Source of the DNA: Campylobacter concisus
GTDB lineage: Bacteria > Campylobacterota > Campylobacteria > Campylobacterales > Campylobacteraceae
Length of the DNA: 64,000 nt
Assembly: GCF_003048375.1 (NCBI RefSeq)
Contig: NZ_CP021642.1
Span: forward strand, 434,001 to 498,000
Direction: 5' to 3'
Position numbers and translations under genes: made by a program. The notes beneath the pieces are model-generated. The model made no database searches. It was not told the origin of the DNA and worked only from the letters and a program-made list of their open reading frames with translations. Positions 20,854 to 27,893 of this stretch are shown here, piece after piece (the stretch's first letter is position 1; the number at the start of each line of letters is the position of its first letter).

Positions 20854-21432
20854 GTGAGTAAAGATCAAGTTATAACTATGTTTTATGAGCTAAAAGACGC
20901 TAATACTGGCGAAATTTTAGAGTCAAATATGCAAGAAGGTGGTCAAATTTCTTTTATTACAGGGCATGGCCACATTATAGAAAAGCTTGAAGAAGAAGTT
21001 AGCAAACTAAAATCAGGTGACAAAGCTACTATAAACATTAAAGCTGCTGAGGGTTGTGGCGAATACAATAAAGATGCCATCCAATCACTTCCAAAAGAGC
21101 AATTTGCTGGCATAGACCTACATGAAGGCATGGAGCTTTTTGGTCAAAATGAAGATGGCTCAAGCGTTCGTGTCATCGTTAAAGAGATCAAAGATGACGA
21201 AGTAACAGTTGATTTTAACCACCCATACGCTGGCAAAGACTTGCTGTTTAATGTTGAAATTTTAGAAGTTAGAGACGCTACTGAAGATGAAAAAGCAACT
21301 GGCATGGTAGCAGGCGCTCACACTTGCGGTTGTGGCGGACATGATCATGATCACGAGCATGAGTGCTGCGGTGGTCACGGACATGGCGAAGGTGGTTGCG
21401 GTTGCGGTGGTCACGGACATCACCACCACTAA
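20854..21432 (+). CDS. slyD: FKBP-type peptidyl-prolyl isomerase SlyD
   Basis: Cytoplasmic prolyl isomerase and metallochaperone of 192 residues. FKBP domain segments flank the insert-in-flap chaperone domain (ISFITGHGHIIEKLE, AAEGCGEYNKDAI, VDFNHPYAGKDLLFNVEILEVR). The last 35 residues are almost purely His, Cys and Gly with several CGCGGH units, a nickel/zinc-binding tail. In bacteria such tails feed NiFe hydrogenase or urease maturation. Translation starts at GTG (20854) after AAGGAG. Confidence 0.95.
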   Translation: MSKDQVITMFYELKDANTGEILESNMQEGGQISFITGHGHIIEKLEEEVSKLKSGDKATINIKAAEGCGEYNKDAIQSLPKEQFAGIDLHEGMELFGQNEDGSSVRVIVKEIKDDEVTVDFNHPYAGKDLLFNVEILEVRDATEDEKATGMVAGAHTCGCGGHDHDHEHECCGGHGHGEGGCGCGGHGHHHH

Positions 21433-21441
21433 GAAGCCAAA

Positions 21442-22371
21442 ATGAAAAAATTTGCTTTTATTTTTGCGGGTCAAGGCTCGCAAAATATTGGTATGGGAAA
21501 AGAATTTTATGAAAATTTCTCTTCGGCAAAACTTCTATTAAATGACGCTTGCAACGACACAGGCATTGACTTTGAAGAGCTTTTATTTACTCAAAACGAC
21601 AAGCTAGATAAGACAGAATTTACTCAGCCAGCTATCGTTTTAAACTCGCTTATGAGCTATCTAGCTTTTAGTGAGCGCATAAAGGCTAAGCCAGAGTTTA
21701 GCCTAGGTCACTCGCTAGGAGAATTTACAGCTCTTGCAGTTAGTGGTGCGTTTAGCTTTGTTGAAGCGATTAGACTTGTAAATTTACGTGGTAAATTTAT
21801 GCAAGAAGCCTGCGTTGGCAAAGATGCTGGCATGATGGTGGTGCTTGGACTTAGCGATGAAGTCGTTGAGGAGATTTGTAAAGAAGCACAGGATGAGGGA
21901 CTGCAAATTTACGCTGCGAACTACAACTGCGATGGTCAGATAGTTGTAGCTGGCGTGAGGGCTGACCTTGCTAAATACGAGACAAAATTTAAAGAAGCAG
22001 GTGCAAAAAGAGCGATGCTTTTAAATATGTCAGTAGCTAGCCACTGCCCGATACTTGAGCCAGCTAGTGTTAAACTAGCAAACGAGCTTGAGGGCATTTT
22101 GGCTGCAAATTTTGCCCCAGTCGTTTCAAACGTAAATGCAAAAATTTACACCGATAAAAATGAAGCATTAGTTCTTTTAAAAGAGCAGCTAACGCATCCA
22201 GTTCGCTATAAGCAAAGCATCAAAAACTACGAAAACGAGGTTGATTGCTTTATCGAGCTTGGTGCTGCGACACTAAAAGGCATAAACAAAAAGATCACAG
22301 AAAAACCGACATACAGCGTCACTGACATGGCGAGCCTTGAAGAGGTTGTGAAGATTTTGGAGGAGAGATGA
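21442..22371 (+). CDS. fabD: Malonyl-CoA:ACP transacylase
   Basis: Fatty-acid synthesis initiation enzyme, 309 residues. It opens FAFIFAGQGSQNIGMG and has the nucleophile elbow LGHSLGEFTAL, NLRGKFMQEAC, ANYNCDGQIVVAG and the active-site His in VASHCPILEPA. The stop overlaps mtnN by four bases (ATGA), so slyD-fabD-mtnN-ttcA-like appears to be one unit. Confidence 0.96.
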   Translation: MKKFAFIFAGQGSQNIGMGKEFYENFSSAKLLLNDACNDTGIDFEELLFTQNDKLDKTEFTQPAIVLNSLMSYLAFSERIKAKPEFSLGHSLGEFTALAVSGAFSFVEAIRLVNLRGKFMQEACVGKDAGMMVVLGLSDEVVEEICKEAQDEGLQIYAANYNCDGQIVVAGVRADLAKYETKFKEAGAKRAMLLNMSVASHCPILEPASVKLANELEGILAANFAPVVSNVNAKIYTDKNEALVLLKEQLTHPVRYKQSIKNYENEVDCFIELGAATLKGINKKITEKPTYSVTDMASLEEVVKILEER

Positions 22372-23051
22372 TAGCGATACTTGGAGCGATGCAAGAGGAG
22401 ATCACGCCGATCCTTGAGATGGTTGGCGAGTATAGAACTACCGAATATGCAAATAATAAATTTTACGAGGCAAACTACAAAGGCAAAGACCTAGTCATCG
22501 CCTACTCGAAGATCGGCAAGGTAAATGCGGCGATCACTGCGACCTTGATGATAGAGAAATTTAAGGCTTCAAAACTGCTTTTTACTGGTGTTGCTGGCTC
22601 ACTTGATGAGAGCTTAAAGATAGGCGATATGCTATATGCCACTAGCCTTGTGCAGCACGACCTTGACATCACGGCGTTTGGGCATCCATACGGCTTTGTG
22701 CCAGGGACTAGCATATTTGTAAAAAGCGATGAAGGTCTAAATGAGCTAGCTAAAAATGTCGCTAGCAAAAAGGGCATGAGCCTAAATTCAGGCATCATCG
22801 CAACTGGCGATCAGTTCATCTGTGACAACGAGAAAAAAGAGTGGATCAAAAAGATATTTAACGCGAGTGCTACCGAGATGGAGGGTGCGAGCGTTGCGCT
22901 AGTTTGCGAGACGCTTGGCGTGCCGTTTTTCATCCTTAGAGCCATTAGCGACGGAGCTGGCAATGAGGCTGAGTTTGACTTTGATAAATTCTTACAAGAC
23001 TCAGCAAACGTCAGCGCTAAATTTATCCTAGAAATGGTGGAGAGCTTATGA
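22368..23051 (+). CDS. mtnN: 5'-methylthioadenosine/S-adenosylhomocysteine nucleosidase
   Basis: Hydrolyses MTA, SAH and, in Campylobacter and Helicobacter, 6-amino-6-deoxyfutalosine of the futalosine menaquinone route. It has 227 residues with AILGAMQEEI, FTGVAGSLDE, the catalytic METEGA-type block (EMEGASVALVCE) and RAISDGAG with the catalytic Asp. It overlaps its neighbours by four bases at both ends. Confidence 0.95.
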   Translation: MIAILGAMQEEITPILEMVGEYRTTEYANNKFYEANYKGKDLVIAYSKIGKVNAAITATLMIEKFKASKLLFTGVAGSLDESLKIGDMLYATSLVQHDLDITAFGHPYGFVPGTSIFVKSDEGLNELAKNVASKKGMSLNSGIIATGDQFICDNEKKEWIKKIFNASATEMEGASVALVCETLGVPFFILRAISDGAGNEAEFDFDKFLQDSANVSAKFILEMVESL

Positions 23052-23806
23052 TAGAGCTTAGCAAGAGACTGCTTAGGCAAGTTGGCCAAACAAACGCTAG
23101 ATATAAGATGATAGAGGGCGGAGATAAGATCTTGCTCGGTCTTAGCGGCGGCAAAGATAGCCTCGCACTCGCTCACGTGCTAAAGCACATCCAAAACGTC
23201 ACACCTGAGAAATTTGAGTTTAAGGCAGTGACGCTAAGCTACGGCATGGGCGAAGACTACGCGTATCTTACCAAGCACTGCAACGAGCATGGCATAGAGC
23301 ATGAGGTGATAGATAGCTCGATATTTGAGATATCAAAGGAGAAGATCCGCAAAAATTCTAGCTTTTGCAGCTTTTTCTCGCGCATGAGAAGAGGGTATCT
23401 TTACACCTATGCGCTAAAGCACGGCTTTAACAAGCTTGCGATCGCTCACCACTTGGACGACGCAGCAGAGAGCTTTTTTATGAATTTCACCTACAATGGC
23501 GCGCTTAGGACGCTTGCTCCAAAATACAAAGCAAAAAATGGCATCATTGTGATCAGGCCATTTATCTTTGTGCGTGAGAGACAGCTTCGCGAAAATGCGA
23601 TCAAAAATGAGCTAAGGGTTGTTGGCGATGAGGCGTGTCCTGCGATGAGATTTGACGTGAAGATGCCACATGCTAGATATGAGACTAAGCAGCTTCTAGC
23701 AAATTTAGAGAAAGAAAATCCAAAGCTTTTTACATCACTTAAAGCAGCATTTGAAAACATCCACACAGATACATTTTTTGGTATCAACGAAGGCAGCGAA
23801 GAGTAA
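23048..23806 (+). CDS. TtcA-like PP-loop ATPase with altered Fe-S motif
   Basis: A 252-residue member of the TtcA/TilS N-type PP-loop superfamily: PP loop LLGLSGGKDSLALAH, GHHLDD-type AHHLDDAAESFF, RTLAPKY and IRPFIFVRERQ follow the TtcA (tRNA 2-thiocytidine) layout. In TtcA the central motif is CxxC (CSLCSRLRRG); here it is CSFFSRMRRG, so the second Cys is Phe. A later Cys (EACPAM) remains. From memory the C. jejuni Cj0118 protein has the same change. Fe-S binding and tRNA thiolation are therefore uncertain. It overlaps mtnN by four bases. Confidence 0.85.
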   Translation: MIELSKRLLRQVGQTNARYKMIEGGDKILLGLSGGKDSLALAHVLKHIQNVTPEKFEFKAVTLSYGMGEDYAYLTKHCNEHGIEHEVIDSSIFEISKEKIRKNSSFCSFFSRMRRGYLYTYALKHGFNKLAIAHHLDDAAESFFMNFTYNGALRTLAPKYKAKNGIIVIRPFIFVRERQLRENAIKNELRVVGDEACPAMRFDVKMPHARYETKQLLANLEKENPKLFTSLKAAFENIHTDTFFGINEGSEE

Positions 23807-23819
23807 ATTTAACTCTTCG
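23797..23819 (+). terminator. Intrinsic terminator of the slyD-fabD-mtnN operon
   Basis: An 8-bp stem (CGAAGAGT with ACTCTTCG) and 7-nt loop, followed by TTTTT. The stem overlaps the stop codon of the TtcA-like gene. It marks the left edge of the accessory region. Confidence 0.75.
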
Positions 23820-23893
23820 TTTTTGCCCTTTTGAGCTAAATTTAAAACCAAATTTCTTACAACTACCCAGAAGTCACAACTCATTTTGAAGCA

Positions 23894-23907
23894 GGAACGC
23901 TCCTTGC
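23894..23907 (+). promoter_or_regulatory. Sigma-54 (RpoN) promoter
   Basis: GGAACGCTCCTTGC gives the exact GG-N10-GC -24/-12 spacing with the TTGC core, 36 nt before the ATG of the following Cj0814-like gene. RpoN controls the hook, basal-body and associated secreted-protein genes in Campylobacter. Confidence 0.8.
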
Positions 23908-23942
23908 TTACTAAATATAAATTTGATGAGCAAGGATGAAAG

Positions 23943-24653
23943 ATGAGCATTTTTAGTGTTAGCACGCAAAAGTATAGCTCAGTAGCTACTGAGGCAAAAG
24001 CAAGGAAACTTCAAAAAGAGCAGTCCGAAAGTGTCAAATTTCAAAACGCTCTTGCAAATAATGAAAAAATAAAAGACATTGCACAAAATTTACAAAGACT
24101 TGAGCTTACAAAAGATACACAGCAAAGCATTTATAGCGTGAAATTTAAAGATAAAAATGAGCTAGCTTATCAAAGCGACAATGCTGGCTTTATGGACGCT
24201 AACTTTAATAAAGCAGCCGGCTTGCCACAGGACTTTAAGCTTCACAAAAGCACGATAAAAGAATTTCTAAACTTCGCAACAAAGCAAAATAACATAAATA
24301 GTGTCCTTTACAGCAACGCAAGCGGCAAGCTTTTTGACAATGACGTCTTTGAAAATATCGACATTGCAGACACGATAGGTCAGTATTACGCTATTTTTTC
24401 TCAGGTAATGGGTAAGAGTTTAAACAAAGATAGTTTTACAGATAGCGACATAGCAAATTTGCCAAAAGGCTACATCTCGCAAGGTATGAAAGGCATCGAT
24501 TTTAACGCAGATTTGAGCGATAGATCAAATATTGACTTTTTAAATAGTCGCAAAAACGAGGTCGTGACAAACATCTTTAGTAGCGAAGATGAGATGAAGC
24601 TCGCATCAAATTTAAGGAACTATCTAGCAAAGATAGGCTTTATAAAAAGGTAG
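23943..24653 (+). CDS. Cj0814-like flagellum-dependent secreted protein, short form
   Basis: A 236-residue member of a Campylobacter family I recall as Cj0814-like, described as flagellum-dependent secreted proteins. The N-terminal 55 residues are polar and Ser/Lys/Gln-rich with no signal peptide, typical of flagellar type III substrates. The family core ANFNKAAGLPQDF lies at about 85-98, then DIADTIGQYYAIF and DIANLPKGY. It stops after the RNYLAKIGF region and lacks the roughly 120 C-terminal residues present in the paralogue at 27894-29042. An AAGGAT ribosome site and a sigma-54 promoter precede it. The secretion role is by family; the sequence shows only relationship and promoter type. Confidence 0.8.
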   Translation: MSIFSVSTQKYSSVATEAKARKLQKEQSESVKFQNALANNEKIKDIAQNLQRLELTKDTQQSIYSVKFKDKNELAYQSDNAGFMDANFNKAAGLPQDFKLHKSTIKEFLNFATKQNNINSVLYSNASGKLFDNDVFENIDIADTIGQYYAIFSQVMGKSLNKDSFTDSDIANLPKGYISQGMKGIDFNADLSDRSNIDFLNSRKNEVVTNIFSSEDEMKLASNLRNYLAKIGFIKR

Positions 24654-24662
24654 ATACGAGAG

Positions 24663-24707
24663 TTTAGGAGTAAATTTATGCTTGAAATTTGACCCATTTC
24701 TCCTAAA
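24663..24707 (+). terminator. Possible weak terminator
   Basis: TTTAGGAG and CTCCTAAA form an 8-bp stem around a 29-nt AT-rich loop shortly after the Cj0814-like gene. The long loop makes it doubtful. Confidence 0.25.
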
Positions 24708-24741
24708 AAAATATAAACCAAAACCAGAGTTTATTTTTTAG

Positions 24742-24767
24742 AAAAGTATAGGAAAAAAGTATAGGAA
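24742..24767. repeat. Two tandem copies of a 13-bp unit
   Basis: AAAAGTATAGGAA occurs twice without a gap (24742-24754 and 24755-24767), in the 229-nt spacer before the Sel1-repeat gene. It could be a regulator half-site pair or slippage product; no function can be assigned. Confidence 0.5.
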
Positions 24768-24812
24768 ATGGTAGGTAAGCTTATATATACTATTTTATCA
24801 CAAAAGTAAATA

Positions 24813-24818
24813 TATAAT
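24813..24818 (+). promoter_or_regulatory. Possible -10 box of the Sel1-repeat gene
   Basis: TATAAT in an AT-rich tract, 65 nt before the ATG. No sigma-54 motif is seen here, unlike the neighbouring Cj0814-like genes. Confidence 0.35.
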
Positions 24819-24882
24819 TAATAATAATTTAAGTTTAAAAAAGACAAAATATCGTCTATTAGGTTAAATTAAAGAGGTAAAA

Positions 24883-25722
24883 ATGAAAAGAATTTTAGTT
24901 TTACTTGTAGTTTTATTTTCTATTGGGTTTTCCAAAGATCTTATTGAATCGGGAATAGAAGCTTACGAGAAAGGCGACTACCAAAAAGCTGTTGAACTGC
25001 TTAAAAAAGCTTGTGATAGTGGAGAGGCTATGGGTTGCTATAACTTAGGGCTTTTATATGTAAAAGGTCAAGGTGTAAAACAAGATTACCAAAAAGCCGC
25101 CCAGCTTTATCAAAAAGCTTGCGATGGTGGAAATGATGCGGGTTGCTATAACTTAGGGGTTTTATATGTAAACGGTCTAGGCGTAAAACAAGATTACCAA
25201 AAAGCTGGGCAGCTTTATCAAAAAGCTTGTGATAGTGGAAATGCTGAGGGTTGCTCTAACTTAGGGCTTTTATACGACAACGGTCTAGGTGTAAAACAAG
25301 ATTACCAAAAAGCTGGGCAGCTTTATCAAAAAGCTTGCGATGGTGGAAATGATGCGGGTTGCTATAACTTAGGGGTTTTATATGTAAACGGTCTAGGCGT
25401 AAAACAAGATTACCAAAAAGCTGTTAAACTGTTTAAAAAAGCTTGTGATAGTGGAAATGCTTATGGTTGCTATAACTTAGGGGTTTCACACAACAACGGT
25501 CTAGGCGTAAAACAAGATTACCAAAAAGCTGTTAAACTGTTTAAAAAAGCTTGTGATAGTGGAAATGCTAATGGTTGCTATAACTTAGGGGTTTCATACA
25601 ACAACGGTCGAGGTGTAAAACAAGATTTTTACACTGCAAAACAATATTACGGGAATGCTTGTGATTTAGGACTTCAGTTGGGATGTGATAATTACAGAAA
25701 GCTAAACGAAAAAGGCTATTAA
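24883..25722 (+). CDS. Secreted Sel1-like/Hcp-type cysteine-rich repeat protein
   Basis: A 279-residue protein with a signal peptide (RILVLLVVLFSIGFS) and seven Sel1-like repeats of 36 residues on the pattern DYQKA..LYQKACD.GNA.GC.NLG.LY.NG.GVKQ. Each repeat holds a Cys pair separated by seven residues, as in Helicobacter Hcp proteins, where the pair is disulfide-bonded. The last unit is divergent (DFYTAKQYYGNACD). Repeats 2 and 4 are nearly identical, and the DNA is a regular 108-bp tandem array, so copy number may vary between strains. Hcp proteins are secreted and recognised by the host immune system; the exact role here is unknown. Confidence 0.88.
   Translation: MKRILVLLVVLFSIGFSKDLIESGIEAYEKGDYQKAVELLKKACDSGEAMGCYNLGLLYVKGQGVKQDYQKAAQLYQKACDGGNDAGCYNLGVLYVNGLGVKQDYQKAGQLYQKACDSGNAEGCSNLGLLYDNGLGVKQDYQKAGQLYQKACDGGNDAGCYNLGVLYVNGLGVKQDYQKAVKLFKKACDSGNAYGCYNLGVSHNNGLGVKQDYQKAVKLFKKACDSGNANGCYNLGVSYNNGRGVKQDFYTAKQYYGNACDLGLQLGCDNYRKLNEKGY
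25084..25623. repeat. Five consecutive 108-bp coding tandem repeats
   Basis: GATTACCAAAAAGC recurs at 25084, 25192, 25300, 25408 and 25516, and a diverged copy begins at 25624; the spacing is exactly 108 bp. The units encode the 36-residue Sel1 repeats and are close to identical over long stretches. Confidence 0.9.
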
Positions 25723-25824
25723 AAATTAATTAGCATGAGATGTTCTTTACCGTTGTTAGACAATTACGAGACGCTTTTAAAAGAAGAATGGAATCTGACC
25801 TAGGCGGTTGGTAAAAATTTAAGT

Positions 25825-25848
25825 GGTCTACAAATTTTATTGTAGGCC
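25825..25848 (+). other. Hairpin upstream of the frameshifted unknown gene
   Basis: GGTCTACAA and TTGTAGGCC form a 9-bp stem (one G-T pair) with a 6-nt loop, 22 nt before the ATG at 25871. It may be the terminator of the Sel1-repeat gene or a 5'-leader structure. The tail (ATTACTTTC) is only moderately T-rich. Confidence 0.35.
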
Positions 25849-25870
25849 ATTACTTTCAAAGGAATTGAAA

Positions 25871-26682
25871 ATGATAACTAGCATAAACGGACTTATCAAT
25901 ACACCGATACAAGATAACACTATTCAAAAAGAAAATGCAACAGAAAATATAACCAAAGAAGGCAAGCAAGACAAAAGCGTCAGCGAAGAAAAATTTGATT
26001 ACTCAAAGTATATGTTTAGACCCTGGACTGATAATGTAAAAGAATTTATTGATATAGACCAAAGTAAAGAGGGCTGGATAACAGATACTATAAATCGAAT
26101 GATAATATGCTGTCTGATTACCCCATGAAAGAAAGAAGAGCTTTAGCGTCAAAATACCCTCCAGAAACTATGGAGGAATTTAGAGTTGGAGAGCTGCAAA
26201 GCTATATGGATTGGCTACTTACCAACTCTGTTAATGGCAAGCCAACAATAATTGGCTTTATGATTGGTCTTGGCACAGCAGAAGAGGAGGCAGAACTAGA
26301 AGCCTTTGTAAAATCATTTCCAGAAGGCACTATGATGAGCAATGATGGTGCTGCTTTGTTTGTTAGAGCTGATCTAAGCATAGAAGAGTTTAAGAAGCTT
26401 TATAGAGAAGATGTAGAAAAAACCACAAAAGAGCATAAAGAATTTCTAGCCAAACTACATAAAGAAGAACAAGAATATAATGCAAATTTTGCCAAAGAGC
26501 AAAGCGAGAAGAAATTTAAACCTATGCAGGTTAAAAAGAAGTATGAGACCTATGATATAAACAAGGATCAAAAATTTCTCTATGCAAGAGAACTTTTAAA
26601 ATTTAAAGAAAAAAGAGGCATAGATGTCTTAGAGCTTATGCAAAAGATAGATAAGAAGCAAATTTTAAATAAGATGGCTTGA
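25871..26682 (+). pseudogene. Unknown protein gene interrupted by a frameshift
   Basis: Not recognised. The first part starts at ATG 25871 after AAAGGA (opening MITSINGLINTP) and runs into TGA at 26126-26128. The second part is open in another frame to 26682, covering YPMKERRALASKYPPETMEE through QKIDKKQILNKMA. Restoring one base near 26110 would join them as ...INRMDNMLSDYPMKERR and give about 270 residues. The second half has no ribosome site of its own. It is Lys/Glu-rich with a likely coiled-coil helix at the C terminus, no signal peptide and no cysteine-rich motif. The N-terminal Thr/Asn-rich tail resembles that of the secreted neighbours, so it may be another flagellar substrate. It has no sigma-54 site. 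Confidence 0.65.
26639..26666 (+). repeat. 28-bp repeat, copy 1 (inside the unknown gene)
   Basis: Identical over 28 bp to 27817-27844 in the same orientation. This copy codes for the QKIDKKQI segment at the 3' end of the frameshifted gene. Confidence 0.85.
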
Positions 26683-26716
26683 TGGATAAAGATAGCCACC
26701 TTTTAAATTTATCTAT

Positions 26717-27758
26717 TTAAACTTTTGTCTCATTTTGAAGCTTTGTGGCATGAGCTAGCACACTATCTACTATCTCACCAGCACTTTTGCCGTATTTTGA
26801 AGTGAGTATTTCTTTTTAGTAACTCTTCTAAAATAAATTTGATCATCTTCTCATTTTTTAAAAGCCTTGAGAGAGGCACCATATCATCAGCTAGGCTTTG
26901 CTCACTCATTAGCTTTGAGTAAGAGCTTGCCTCCACGCTAAGCTTCGTCTCGCCACTATCACTAGCGATAGGACTAAAGCTCTTTAAAAATCCCACAAAT
27001 ACACCAGCATTGCTATAAGTATTATCTGCTTGATATACCGACATATCTGGATTGAATGTATATTCATCACTGGCTCTTGTGCCAAGACGCTCTTTGCTAA
27101 AATTTAGCTCATAGACCTCGTGGCTTACTCCAAAGCCTCTAAGCTCATCTCTAACGCTCTTTGCATCGTTAAATTGATCAAATGTTTTATATACATTTGT
27201 AACAGATATTAGGCTCACATCTTTTAAGAAATTTGCATTTTTACCAAATGTTTTTTGGTTGGTATCCAAGCTAAAGCCTTTTGGTAAATTTGCTAGATCA
27301 GCTTCGCTATATCTATCTTTTTCATCACCTACAATGCTTTTAAAAAGTTTATAGTAGTGCTTTGTAGTATCAGCTACGTCTATCTTTTCAAAGGCAGCCT
27401 TGCTTCTATCTTGCGTAAAGAGATATGTTTTGTTGTTGTATCTAACTATCTCATCAAGCGTGCTTTTATGGATTTTAAAGTCCTGTGGTAAGCCTGCTGC
27501 TTTGTTAAAGTCAGCTCCCATAAAGCTAGCCTTATCTACTGTGTAACCATAAGCTTGAAGGTCATTAAAATTTAATGAGATGAGGCTGTTTTGTGAAGAA
27601 GAGATATAGTTAAATTTAGCTGGCTCTTGGCTTGGCTCACTACTCTTTTCTTTGGTCTTTTGGTTAAAGATATCACTAAAATTTGAAGACCTGTCTTGTT
27701 TGTGCTGTTGCTTAGTATATGAATTTACATTTGTGCTTAAGATGCTAATATCATTCAT
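26717..27758 (-). pseudogene. Cj0814-like secreted protein, C-terminally frameshifted
   Basis: The uninterrupted frame (27758 to 26775) gives 327 residues: a polar N terminus without signal peptide, the family core GADFNKAAGLPQDF at about 80-93, then DVADTTKHYYKLF and DLANLPKGF. The end reads KRNTHFKIRQKCW, which looks wrong. Dropping one A from the A5 run near 26815-26820 (T5 on the plus strand) instead gives L-K-E-I-L-T-S-K-Y-G-K-S-A-G-E-I-V-D and a stop at 26717, and this aligns with the C terminus of the paralogue at 27894-29042. It is either a real frameshift, a slippage switch, or a base-call error. A sigma-54 promoter (27791-27804) precedes it. Confidence 0.7.
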
Positions 27759-27790
27759 AGCTTAACCTCATAGCTTCTTTTATGTTTAAA

Positions 27791-27804
27791 GCAAAAGGTG
27801 TTCC
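27791..27804 (-). promoter_or_regulatory. Sigma-54 (RpoN) promoter, minus strand
   Basis: On the minus strand GGAACACCTTTTGC is an exact GG-N10-GC element with TTGC, 33 nt before the ATG at 27758. It matches the Campylobacter RpoN consensus very well. Confidence 0.85.
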
Positions 27805-27816
27805 AGTGGTTTGATT

Positions 27817-27844
27817 TGCAAAAGATAGATAAGAAGCAAATTTT
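27817..27844 (+). repeat. 28-bp repeat, copy 2 (intergenic relic)
   Basis: Same 28 bases as 26639-26666, now between the two divergent Cj0814-like genes and ending three bases before the sigma-54 promoter at 27847. It looks like a leftover 3' end of the unknown gene family. Confidence 0.85.
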
Positions 27845-27846
27845 TC

Positions 27847-27860
27847 GGCACAACTTTTGC
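27847..27860 (+). promoter_or_regulatory. Sigma-54 (RpoN) promoter
   Basis: GGCACAACTTTTGC: exact GG-N10-GC spacing with GGCAC and TTGC cores, 34 nt before the ATG at 27894. It is divergent from the sigma-54 element at 27791-27804. Confidence 0.85.
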
Positions 27861-27893
27861 TTGCTCTTTGAAGCTAAATTCAAGGAGTAAGCT

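Noticed and set aside
25084-25623. CRISPR array
   Set aside because: The regular 108-bp units are coding, in frame with a Sel1-repeat protein, and have no unique spacers.
25735-25803. A 22-codon open frame (MRCSLPLLDNYETLL...) between the Sel1-repeat gene and the unknown gene
   Set aside because: No ribosome site and no recognised similarity. It could be the fragment of a lost gene, but the evidence is too slight to call it.
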